NCBI GenBank assembly: GCA_019359435.1
Contig: JAHHHI010000075.1
Span: forward strand, 1 to 64,000
Reading direction: 5' to 3'
Source: Kaiparowitsia implicata GSE-PSE-MK54-09C
GTDB taxonomy: Bacteria; Cyanobacteriota; Cyanobacteriia; Elainellales; Elainellaceae
Length of the DNA stretch: 64,000 nt
The position numbers and the translations under genes are program-made. Shown one piece after another: positions 45,840 to 53,425 of the stretch (within the stretch, counting starts at the first letter, position 1; each line of letters starts with the position of its first letter). The notes under the pieces are model-generated. The model saw only the letters and a list, made by a program, of their open reading frames with translations. It was not told the origin of the DNA and did not search any database.

Positions 45840-46154
45840 CTAGAGGCTAGACGTATCAGAAATCACCTCAGGGATCGCGTCGGGGCTAGGTTTGGCATCG
45901 CCATTAAGGTCGCTGCCATTGGGATCACTGCTGTTATTCAGTGCCCAGCGATAGTCAATGGGAATGCGGGCGCGATCGCAACTTTGCTCCAGATGTTTCT
46001 GCTGCGACAGCGCCTTTCGCAGGGTAATGATTAGCTCATGCACCAGCTCTCGCTGCTGAGGATGGGACGCTACTGCAAAGGTTGTTTGCCGCTCAAGTAG
46101 CTGGAGCAGCAGTTCGTAATGAATATGCGACGGAAGTGGGATTGGGGGGTTCAT
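45840..46154 (-). CDS. Small conserved cyanobacterial protein (DUF5340-like)
   Basis: This 104-residue protein, from the ATG at 46154, has a helical core LPSHIHYELLLQLLERQTTFAV, HPQQRELVHELIITLRKALSQQKHLEQSCDRARIPIDYRWALN, followed by a Ser/Asp-rich tail. I recall this as the small cyanobacterial DUF5340 family, with moderate certainty. It lies 80 bp upstream of the coiled-coil gene and is probably in the same transcript. Function unknown. Confidence 0.65.
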   Translation of the reverse strand: MNPPIPLPSHIHYELLLQLLERQTTFAVASHPQQRELVHELIITLRKALSQQKHLEQSCDRARIPIDYRWALNNSSDPNGSDLNGDAKPSPDAIPEVISDTSSL

Positions 46155-46758
46155 AAACACTCAGCCAACAGGGTAGACAGAGACCTGTAACGTAGCGGCA
46201 GCAAGCCAAAATCGGCAAGTCACGTAAACGGGCGATCGCCGCTCATTCGCTGACTGACCTGGTTCGATTAAGGGGTGCTCCTCACTTATGATGCGCGTTA
46301 TTTGAAGATAGTGCTTGCAACTGACTCACGAAAGCCGCAGCAGCGCTCATCACAATGAGGAAGCCGGGGGCAGGGTAAAAGGCCAAACGCCCTGGTTTAT
46401 GAGGGATTTAGTCTATCAAGTGAGTTCTATTGCGACTAGCGTAACCGTTGGATTAAGCTGTGCCATTATTGTGGTGAAACTGCTGCACAATCAGGGTTTC
46501 ATCACAATAAAAATTAAATCGGCGCTTTCATCGCGATGGCTTTGGGATCAGAGCGTTTAGACGCAGCGGCAGCCTTTGTTTGCATTTCACTATATTCACA
46601 GATTTCTCTGGCGAAAAGCATGACGGCTTGGGCCTATATTAAATCTTCATCCGAGCGTCAGTTTAATGGCACGAGTTTCCGCCATTGCAGCCCCGCAACG
46701 CAGGGCTGCAATGGCGCTATCGAATTCTCATTCATCCGAATCATCTGCTTAACTGGGG
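46155..46758. other. 600-bp non-coding interval
   Basis: This lies between ackA (3' end) and the small DUF gene (5' end). It contains hairpin copy D at 46679-46732 and little else. An 81-codon plus frame at 46315-46560 includes one hydrophobic stretch (SSIATSVTVGLSCAIIVVKLL) but has no ribosome-binding site or family match; it is not called. Confidence 0.4.
46679..46732. repeat. Hairpin-family repeat, copy D (covarying stem)
   Basis: A perfect 13-bp stem, GCCATTGCAGCCC with GGGCTGCAATGGC, has a 9-base loop. On the minus strand the flank is ATGAGAATTCGATAGCG, matching the other copies. Relative to copy C the stem differs at several positions, but always in both arms, so pairing is kept. Confidence 0.7.
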
Positions 46759-47976
46759 TCAACTGTGGGCCAGATGCCAGCAATCCTGGGCGATCGCCCA
46801 ATCTTCTTGAGTATGAATTGCCAAAATTCGCACAGCGGAGTCCGACGTGGCAATGTCAATGTCGTGGGGCGATCGCACATTCTTGACCGCATCCACCGCT
46901 AGTCCTAAAAACTCAAACCCCTGACAGGCTGACGCGCGCAGAGCCGGTGCGTTTTCCCCGATTCCCGCTGTGAAGACGAGCGCATCTAACCCGCCCAGGC
47001 TGGGCAGCATGGCCCCAATGTGGAACCGCAAGCGGTATAGGTAGACCTCTAAGGCGAGCTGGGCACGGTCATTGCCCTGGGCGATCGCCCGATCGATCTG
47101 GCGCATATCGGCAGACACTCCCGAGAGTCCTGCCATCCCCGATTCTTTGTTAAGCAGCCGATCGAGGTCATCGGCAGACTGCCCATGCTGGCGCATCAGG
47201 TGAATCAAAATGCTGGGATCAATGGAGCCCGAGCGGGTGCCCATCATCAGCCCTTCGAGCGGGGTAAATCCCATGGTTGTGTTGACGCATTCTCCGCCCT
47301 TTACCGCAGAGAGGGACGCGCCATTGCCCAAATGACAGATGATTAGCCGCAGCGACTGGGGAGCACGCCCCAGCAGTTGCGCCGCCCGCTGGGCGCAGTA
47401 GCGGTGGCTAATGCCGTGGAAGCCGTAGCGCTGCACGCCCTTTTCATACCATTCATAGGGGATGGGATAGACGGTAGCGGCTTGGGGCAGTGTTGCGTGA
47501 AAGGCTGTGTCAAACACGGCAACTTGGGGCACATTGCCCAATGCTTGCTCAATGGCCTCAATGCCCTGCAAATTGGCGGGATTGTGGATGGGGGCAAACA
47601 TGGAGAGGCGGGCGATCGCCCCCTTTACGTCCTCCGTGACTCGCACGCTGTCGCGATACTCGGTGCCGCCATGCACCACGCGATGCCCGACTATCTCAAT
47701 TTCAGCAGGCTTTGCTATCACTGCGGTTTCTCCCATCCACAGGGTTTTGAGCAACCGCTCTACCGCATCCGAGCGCGGCTCGCCGGGGACAGACTCTTGC
47801 AGCGATGCCCCGTGACGGGTGGACACAGCGATCTCGGCAGCGTCTGCCTGCGCCGTCCAGTCCACCGATCCCCTCCACAGCGGTGCCGGTGCTGCCGCTG
47901 GCAACGCATCCGCTGGCAGGTCATAGAGACAACTCTTTTGGCTGCTAGAGCCCGCATTCATCACCAGAATTTTCAT
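46759..47976 (-). CDS. ackA: Acetate kinase
   Basis: This 405-residue enzyme interconverts acetate plus ATP and acetyl phosphate. It starts at the ATG at 47976 (MKILVMNAGSSSQKSCLYDL), the invariant N-terminus, although an open frame extends 50 codons further upstream. Family marks are VGHRVVHGGTEYRDSV, VAVFDTAFHATLPQAATVYPIPYEWY, RYGFHGISHRYCAQ, LIICHLGNGASLSAVKGG, DTTMGFTPLEGLMMGTRSG-like NTTMGF, and LDALVFTAGIGENAPALR. It is transcribed after the large AAA/ferredoxin gene with a gap of about 120 bp, so the two may be co-expressed. No phosphotransacetylase is nearby. Confidence 0.93.
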   Translation of the reverse strand: MKILVMNAGSSSQKSCLYDLPADALPAAAPAPLWRGSVDWTAQADAAEIAVSTRHGASLQESVPGEPRSDAVERLLKTLWMGETAVIAKPAEIEIVGHRVVHGGTEYRDSVRVTEDVKGAIARLSMFAPIHNPANLQGIEAIEQALGNVPQVAVFDTAFHATLPQAATVYPIPYEWYEKGVQRYGFHGISHRYCAQRAAQLLGRAPQSLRLIICHLGNGASLSAVKGGECVNTTMGFTPLEGLMMGTRSGSIDPSILIHLMRQHGQSADDLDRLLNKESGMAGLSGVSADMRQIDRAIAQGNDRAQLALEVYLYRLRFHIGAMLPSLGGLDALVFTAGIGENAPALRASACQGFEFLGLAVDAVKNVRSPHDIDIATSDSAVRILAIHTQEDWAIAQDCWHLAHS

Positions 47977-48095
47977 GGGATAGTCCAATCGGCAAGGGTC
48001 AGGGTGTGAATAGATGTATCTAATAGATTTATTGACCAATCTATAAATCGAGGGTGATGGCAACTGGGTCAGAGTAAAGGAGCGGGACGACAGCT

Positions 48096-50684
48096 TTACA
48101 CACCCACCACCAATTGCCAAATCCACACGGCTAGCCCCAGCGTGGCTATATGCTGCGGTAGCAGATGCAAAAAGGGTTGCCGAGCAATTTTTTGGGTGAG
48201 AACCACGCTGAGCCCCACACCCAGCACAATCAACACGCCTTGCAAAAAGGCGATGACGGCAGGATGTGCGATCGCCACCAGCGTCTCGCCCCCGCTCATG
48301 CCCACGGTCGCCAGAGAGACAGGCACCACCCGCCCCATCTCGGTCAGCCCCAACCGCAGGTAGTGGGCCAAGTTGCAGGTGAGCACGATGGGCAGATAGC
48401 CATAGGCTAGCTCCACCAGCCGCCGAGGTCGCGGAGAAACAAGGCGGAGCACTGCATGGGCAAGCAGGGCGATCGCCCCGGGAATAAGCAGGGCGATCGC
48501 CCCCAAACCCAGATGCCAGCCGCTATTCCCCAGTGCTGCCACCATGGCACGATGAGCCGCATCGGGATCAAGCCCTGCCACCGTGCCCCATCCACCCTGG
48601 GCTAGCACCTCTGGCAGGCGATGCAGCACCACTGCTCCCCACAGCAAAAACAGAAGGCACACCTCGGCTGCGGTCGGTTTGTGAGTCGTCCAGAGTTCAA
48701 TGCCAGGGGGGCGAAGGTTGAGCTCGACCGATCGATGGGGGCAGGCTTTGAGGCAGGTCATGCAGAGCACGCAGTCGCGATTGTCTTGTAGCTGCGCTGG
48801 ATGGGAATAAATCGGACAGCCGTTTGTCTCCTGCCCTTCGCCTTTTTCTGGCCCGCCCTTATAGCACTGGTAGGTGGTGCAGCTCGCGGAACAAATGCCC
48901 TGCTGCGCCCGCAGCTCTAGCATCGACAGCTTGGCGAATAGGCCATTCATGCCACCGATCGGGCAGAGATAGCGGCACCAAAATCGTCGCTCAAACAGCA
49001 GCGAGAAGATGACTGCTCCAGCGGTGATCAGCAGCAACAGGCAGCCCGAGAGGTAGGCGGTGTTCTCCAGATTCCACACCTCTTCCCAGAGCAAAATTAG
49101 GGTGAATAAGCCAAACAAAAACCAGCCGCCGATCTGCTCTGCTTCTCGACGGGGCCAGGGCAAGAGCTGACGCGGCCACACCTTCAGCGAAAGCCGCTGC
49201 GCCAGTTCGCCATAGATCATAAAGGGGCACACGGCGCACCAGATGCGTCCTAAAAATAAATACACGGCTAGCCCCAGCGGCCACCACCAGGCCCAAAACA
49301 GATTCAGGGCAATGTTGCGATCGCGGCTTTGAGGCCCCAGCATCAGCACCGCTACCACAACCGCAAAGCCCCCGAGCACCAGCCCATAGTTGATGCGGTC
49401 GGGCCACCAGGGGCTGCGCAAGAATCGCCGCAGCCAGGGATAGCCATTCAGCACATTGAACCGAAACCGCCGATTTTTGCTAGACCCGCTGGACCAAAAC
49501 ACCTCTTCGGTCAAATCAGGCGAGCCGTTGGACTGAATGATGGCCCGTTCTACAAGACTTTCTAACTCTGAGAGATTGCCAGGAAAGTCGTAGCTTTGCA
49601 GCCGCCGCAGGGCCTCGGGGGTGAGCTGGGGGCGCGTGATGCCTTTGCCTTTGCAGTAGAGGTTGATGTAGTAGTTTGCCTGGGTGTCGATGTCGCCCTT
49701 TCGCACCCGCAGCGGCGGCACTTTGATCACATGCCCTGATTTGCACTGCCGCTCGTAGTCGGGCAGGGTGCGCTCTGTGGTCAGAATAATGCGGGCCTCG
49801 CTGGTGCGGGCCTCTGGCGGCGGCTCTCCCTCGCGGGCGATGGGGCTATATTCCCCCGTGTCGATCAGGTGCAATAGCTTAGGCTTGAGGGCGGCGGGAA
49901 TGTCTTCTGCATTGTTCAACAGCAGGGTGCCGGTGCCCAGCCAGTTCAGCAGCCCTGGCTTGCCGCCAACGCGCCCAAACAGGTCGCTGCCGTTGGGCTG
50001 GAGCATGTCGCCGTTGAGCTTGATCATGGGCTGTTTGCGATCGCCCCCGCCAAAGTGAATCAGCGCTGCGGCATTGTCTTTGCCCAATCCCGGCTCTCCA
50101 AAAATCATCACCGGCTGGCGATCTTGGGATGCTTTTTTAATCGCCTGCCGCAGCCGCACGGCATAGCGACTGCTGCCGACGATCCCCCGTCTCACGCGCG
50201 CGACTAAGTAAGGCCGCAGCGCAGTTTGGCGCTCTTGCTCAAAAGCGAGTTGAGCGGTGACATCGCTCAGTTCGTCTGCCAGTTGCTGCGACACGCTGCG
50301 CCCTAGGGCGGGGTAGCGATCGGCCAACTCTAGCAGGCGATCGCGCGGCACCGTCCACAGCTCACTCTCGCAGAGGGTGACGGCAGTGCGCTCTGCATGA
50401 CGATCGAGCAGCACGTCTTTGAAATAGAGTAATGACCCCGGCAGCAGGCTCAGCACATCGGCAGCGCTATTAGGGCGGGTGCGATAGCTCTCAATGCGGC
50501 CTGATTTGAGAATGTAGAAGGCAGGTGGGGGGGTATCTTCTAGGGCTAGGCGGCGGTTTTCGGGCACTGTTTCGATCTGGATTTCGGCGGCGATCGCCCC
50601 CAGAGCCTCCGCTGCTTGGTCTCCCAGCATCTCTCCTAACTCGGTATGCTGCTGCAACCATGCCGCCCGATCCGCGTTGTCCAT
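48096..50684 (-). CDS. cNMP-binding / sigma-54-activator-like AAA / NapH-type polyferredoxin membrane fusion
   Basis: This 862-residue multi-domain protein begins with a cyclic-nucleotide-binding-type beta-barrel (about 35-140: PPPAFYILKSGRIESYRTRP, SLLYFKDVLLDRHAERTAVTLCESELW). An AAA region like NtrC activators follows (about 165-400), with P-loop GEPGLGKD and PGNLSELESLVERAII. The GAFTGA sigma-54 loop is missing (GSDLFGRVGGKPGLLNWL), and Walker B reads LLLNNAED instead of hFLDEIGD, so ATP hydrolysis is doubtful. From about 445 it is a multi-pass membrane protein of NapH/NosR type, with CAVCPF and CRYLCPIGG, then Cys clusters CSASCTTYQC and CVLCMTCLKACPH for iron-sulfur centres, and more helices. 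Cyanobacteria lack sigma-54, so a redox or second-messenger-sensing role, not transcription activation, is likely. Confidence 0.88.
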   Translation of the reverse strand: MDNADRAAWLQQHTELGEMLGDQAAEALGAIAAEIQIETVPENRRLALEDTPPPAFYILKSGRIESYRTRPNSAADVLSLLPGSLLYFKDVLLDRHAERTAVTLCESELWTVPRDRLLELADRYPALGRSVSQQLADELSDVTAQLAFEQERQTALRPYLVARVRRGIVGSSRYAVRLRQAIKKASQDRQPVMIFGEPGLGKDNAAALIHFGGGDRKQPMIKLNGDMLQPNGSDLFGRVGGKPGLLNWLGTGTLLLNNAEDIPAALKPKLLHLIDTGEYSPIAREGEPPPEARTSEARIILTTERTLPDYERQCKSGHVIKVPPLRVRKGDIDTQANYYINLYCKGKGITRPQLTPEALRRLQSYDFPGNLSELESLVERAIIQSNGSPDLTEEVFWSSGSSKNRRFRFNVLNGYPWLRRFLRSPWWPDRINYGLVLGGFAVVVAVLMLGPQSRDRNIALNLFWAWWWPLGLAVYLFLGRIWCAVCPFMIYGELAQRLSLKVWPRQLLPWPRREAEQIGGWFLFGLFTLILLWEEVWNLENTAYLSGCLLLLITAGAVIFSLLFERRFWCRYLCPIGGMNGLFAKLSMLELRAQQGICSASCTTYQCYKGGPEKGEGQETNGCPIYSHPAQLQDNRDCVLCMTCLKACPHRSVELNLRPPGIELWTTHKPTAAEVCLLFLLWGAVVLHRLPEVLAQGGWGTVAGLDPDAAHRAMVAALGNSGWHLGLGAIALLIPGAIALLAHAVLRLVSPRPRRLVELAYGYLPIVLTCNLAHYLRLGLTEMGRVVPVSLATVGMSGGETLVAIAHPAVIAFLQGVLIVLGVGLSVVLTQKIARQPFLHLLPQHIATLGLAVWIWQLVVGV

Positions 50685-50960
50685 GCCCGTTCTCCTGCAA
50701 TGCCCATCCTATGCCTCAAGGGTATCAAGCAGTTCTAGAGCAACGGGTGCTAAGCCCCAAGTTCTTACAAAACGTGAACTTTGGGATGCGGCAGAGAGGC
50801 ACTAGAAGAGAGGGAAAATTCGGGATGAACGTTACAGGCTGTGATACTGAGGGCACGTGATGCCAAAAAGGGGCGATCGCCCTAAGCCAGAAGAGCAGGG
50901 GCGATCGCCCCTTTCTGAGATTGAGTCCATGATTCTTTACTGAACTGATGTGTTATTTCG

Positions 50961-51055
50961 TTGACGATTAGCGCGCTATCAAGTTAAACCAGGTATGTTT
51001 CGATGAGTGCTTGAACTACAAGTGACCTAGGCGTTTGTTTGGGTCGCTTTTTTTA
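50961..51055 (+). ncRNA. Candidate small RNA ending at an intrinsic terminator
   Basis: TTGACG at 50961-50966 with TTAAAC 17 bp later could act as a promoter. A hairpin at 51021-51048 (AGTGACC with GGTCGCT) runs into TTTTTTTA at 51048-51055. No open frame with a start signal lies between, and the nearest plus gene begins 120 bp beyond. The small RNA family Yfr1 (core ACUCCUCACAC) is not matched. Confidence 0.3.
51021..51055 (+). terminator. Intrinsic terminator upstream of the ArsR gene
   Basis: A 7-bp stem (AGTGACC/GGTCGCT, one T-G wobble) with a 14-base loop is followed by seven T residues. It cannot belong to the divergent minus-strand gene, so it implies a short plus-strand transcript or read-through control. 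Confidence 0.6.
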
Positions 51056-51174
51056 TTATGTTTTTATTCTGTGAGCAACCTGTGGGCAAATAAGTTCACT
51101 ACTCTATCTCTACTAACGACTTGACTGATACTATCTAGGGATCTGATACTGCCATTTTTTGGGACTGAATCACG

Positions 51175-51540
51175 ATGACCGCTACAGAGTCTGTTCCCCT
51201 AGAAGTTATTCAGCAGGTTGCGGAGTACTTTGGCGTGCTGAGCGAACCCACCCGTCTGCGATTGCTCAACGTGCTGCGCGATGGGGAAAAGTGCGTCCAA
51301 GACTTGGTAGAAGCCACCTCAACCAGCCAGGCCAATGTGTCGAAGCATCTCAAGGTGATGCTGCAAGCCGGGATTCTTCAACGCCGCACGGAGGGCACCT
51401 CGGCCTATTATCGAGTGGCCGATGAGCTGATTTTTGAATTGTGCAATTTGGTGTGCGATCGCTTGGCGACTCGCATTGAGCAACAGGCTCAACATTTTCG
51501 CGCGTTTAGCTTGGCAAACAATTTGGCGAATAAGCCCTAG
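51175..51540 (+). CDS. ArsR-family winged-helix transcriptional regulator
   Basis: This 121-residue protein has the ArsR/SmtB fold: VAEYFGVLSEPTRLRLLNVLRDGEKCVQDLVEATSTSQANVSKHLKVMLQAGILQRRTEGTSAYYRVAD. Cys at about residue 41 (GEKCVQDL) lies where thiol-sensing and metal-sensing members use cysteine, and FELCNLVCDRL adds two more near the C-terminus, so redox or metal sensing is possible. The usual ELCVCD metal motif is not present. The stop codon TAG at 51538-51540 is provided by the TA of the adjoining MITE, so the original C-terminus may have been altered. No target gene is adjacent downstream on the plus strand. Confidence 0.88.
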   Translation: MTATESVPLEVIQQVAEYFGVLSEPTRLRLLNVLRDGEKCVQDLVEATSTSQANVSKHLKVMLQAGILQRRTEGTSAYYRVADELIFELCNLVCDRLATRIEQQAQHFRAFSLANNLANKP

Positions 51541-51666
51541 GGCGTGTCATCAAGTCCAACCAAACGTCTTCTGCTATGAGCGTTGCCACGCCCGACCCAA
51601 AAACCAGGCTAGGGGCTGTGACTATTGATTTCTGGGATATCAGAGGCTAATTGATGACAGCCCCTA
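51538..51666. mobile_element. TA-flanked MITE, copy 3 (head of a tandem pair)
   Basis: Inverted relative to copies 1 and 2. It begins TAGGGCGTGTCATCAAG and ends TAATTGATGACAGCCCCTA. The first TA is inside the stop codon of the ArsR gene. The last TA is shared with copy 4. Confidence 0.8.
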
Positions 51667-51792
51667 AGGCGTGCCATCAAGTCTGGCTAAAATCCTGATT
51701 CCATCTGCGTTGCCACGCCCGACCCAAACACAGGCTAGAGGCTGTAACCGCTGATTCTGGGGCAATCAGCGGTTAATTGATAACAGCCCCTA
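51665..51792. mobile_element. TA-flanked MITE, copy 4 (tail of a tandem pair)
   Basis: Same orientation as copy 3, beginning TAAGGCGTGCCATCAAG and ending TTGATAACAGCCCCTA. About 75-80% identical by eye to copy 3, including GTTGCCACGCCCGACCCAAA. The adjoining copies share one TA. Confidence 0.8.
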
Positions 51793-51805
51793 GAGCAGGC
51801 GTCAC

Positions 51806-53425
51806 TTAAGCCCGCACAAGCTGCCACAGAAAACCCTGCTCTAGCACAGGCTGAAGGCGATAGCCGGGCTGTCGGTCGATGGCTTGAACAAGATCCTGAT
51901 CAGGATTGACCACAAAGATTTGATAGGCATCGAAGGGAAGGCTCTCTAACGGCAGGCGATCTTGGTAGAGATAGGCCGCAGTTTCGGACGGCAGGGTATG
52001 GCTTAGGGCCATCAGCCGAATGGGGTTGTTGCTCACCACCAGCGGTGTTTCAGCTTGCTGAATCAGGGCCGCCATCTCGTGCTGATAGTAGCTGCTATAT
52101 TTGTGCCACCACGTCGAGGCTTGCGCACTCACGCTGCATGACACAATGCCCAATGCGGCCAGTGTGATGAGCGCGGTGCACCAGAGCGATCGCCCACCGC
52201 CCCCACCCGACTCTAACTTGTGAGCAAAGAGCCGGGCGATCGCCAACTGCACCCCCAGCAGACACGGAATCAAAAACCGCCCGATCGTCGAGCGTTGCCC
52301 GCCTAGGATTAAATCTGGGAGCAGCAGCAATAGCCCCGTCACGGCCATCAGCGTCAGCACAAACCACCACGCGGCTCGGTCTGTAGGTGTGGCGCGGTGC
52401 TGCTGCCACAGGTGCCAGGGGGCATAGACCGAGAGCAGCGCAATGGCTCCACAAATCCACAGCGCCGGGCTGGTGAGCCCTAGCCGCAGGTCGCCATCCC
52501 CCAGCACGTCGAAGAGTTGACGGCGATCGCTCACCTGAGCGTCAAAAAACGGCATCGCCAGATTGATCAGCCAGCGCTGCGCCAGCACCTCGGGGGGAAT
52601 GCGCCGCGTCGTAAACCCTGCGGAGCGCAAAAACCCCGGACTGGTTAGCAGCCACGGTAAAAAGGCCGCCACGCCAGCCGCGACCGCCCAGCGGTAGCGC
52701 TGCACCGGTTTGCAGACGGCCCCCCACCGCCAGCGATGGGCGATCGCCAGGTATAGCCCATGCCCAATCGTGACAAAAAAAGCAAAGAGGTGGACGTAAA
52801 GCCCCAGCGCCACCGTGATGCTGTAGCCCACCCAGTCCGCGCTGCGATTGCCCCGAGCCGCCCGCAGCAGCAGCCAACTCGACCCCAGCATCAGCACCGT
52901 CAACAGGCTATAGGAGCGTGCTTCTTGGGCATAGAGCACATGATAGGGCGACACCGCCATCAGCCCGATGGCGATCCCCGTGGTGAGAGGCGATCGCCAA
53001 AGGGCCCACGCCACGCCGCCCATCAGCGGCAGCGCCAGCACCCCCAGCACCGCCGAGAGCGATCGCACCCCCGCTGGGGAACCGCCTACCCACCGCGCCC
53101 AGCCCCAAACCATCGAAAAATAAAGCGGCGGGTGCACATCATCCCGTCGCAACCCGTCGATGGTTTTGCTGAGGGAACCTCCTGCTGCAGGACGCTGGGC
53201 CTGCTGTAGTTCGCCAATGGCAAAGGGGCGATCGCCCCAGCGGTCTCGAATTTCTGGCCGGGTCATGCTGGCGACATGCATCGAGGTATACACCTCGTCA
53301 TACCAGTAGACTTTATGCCCGAGATGATAAAACCGCAGCCCAATCCCCACAATCACCAGCAGTATCCCAACCCATAGCCAGCGGGTCAGGTGTGTCTTTT
53401 GAGTTTGAACCAGCGGGTGGATCAT
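51806..53425 (-). CDS. GT-C-type glycosyltransferase (GT39/ArnT-like) membrane protein
   Basis: This 539-residue protein has about eleven hydrophobic helices. The N-terminal loop carries YWYDEVYTSMHVA, the acidic catalytic-type motif of PMT/ArnT/GT83 transferases, followed by DDVHPPLYFSMVWGWARWVG. VSPYHVLYAQEARSYSLL is the well-conserved second motif. Such enzymes move sugars from polyprenyl-phosphate donors to lipids or proteins in the periplasmic leaflet. Its start overlaps the end of the upstream membrane gene by 4 bp (ATGA), so the two are translationally coupled and probably work together. Confidence 0.85.
   Translation of the reverse strand: MIHPLVQTQKTHLTRWLWVGILLVIVGIGLRFYHLGHKVYWYDEVYTSMHVASMTRPEIRDRWGDRPFAIGELQQAQRPAAGGSLSKTIDGLRRDDVHPPLYFSMVWGWARWVGGSPAGVRSLSAVLGVLALPLMGGVAWALWRSPLTTGIAIGLMAVSPYHVLYAQEARSYSLLTVLMLGSSWLLLRAARGNRSADWVGYSITVALGLYVHLFAFFVTIGHGLYLAIAHRWRWGAVCKPVQRYRWAVAAGVAAFLPWLLTSPGFLRSAGFTTRRIPPEVLAQRWLINLAMPFFDAQVSDRRQLFDVLGDGDLRLGLTSPALWICGAIALLSVYAPWHLWQQHRATPTDRAAWWFVLTLMAVTGLLLLLPDLILGGQRSTIGRFLIPCLLGVQLAIARLFAHKLESGGGGGRSLWCTALITLAALGIVSCSVSAQASTWWHKYSSYYQHEMAALIQQAETPLVVSNNPIRLMALSHTLPSETAAYLYQDRLPLESLPFDAYQIFVVNPDQDLVQAIDRQPGYRLQPVLEQGFLWQLVRA

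Larger units (their letters stand above)
50685..51174. other. Divergent non-coding region with a candidate short transcript
   Basis: This spacer of about 490 bp lies between the AAA/ferredoxin gene and the ArsR gene. Two HIP1-rich stretches at 50873-50912 form an inverted pair (GGGGCGATCGCCCT and AGGGGCGATCGCCCC). The 50961-51055 interval ends in a terminator and is listed separately. Confidence 0.4.

Noticed and set aside
47977-48126. 50-codon N-terminal extension of acetate kinase
   Set aside because: The invariant MKILVMNAGSSS begins at 47976; the extension overlaps the end of the upstream gene and is not conserved-looking.
48096-50684. True sigma-54-dependent activator
   Set aside because: GAFTGA loop absent, Walker B acidic residues replaced, no HTH domain, and the phylum lacks sigma-54.
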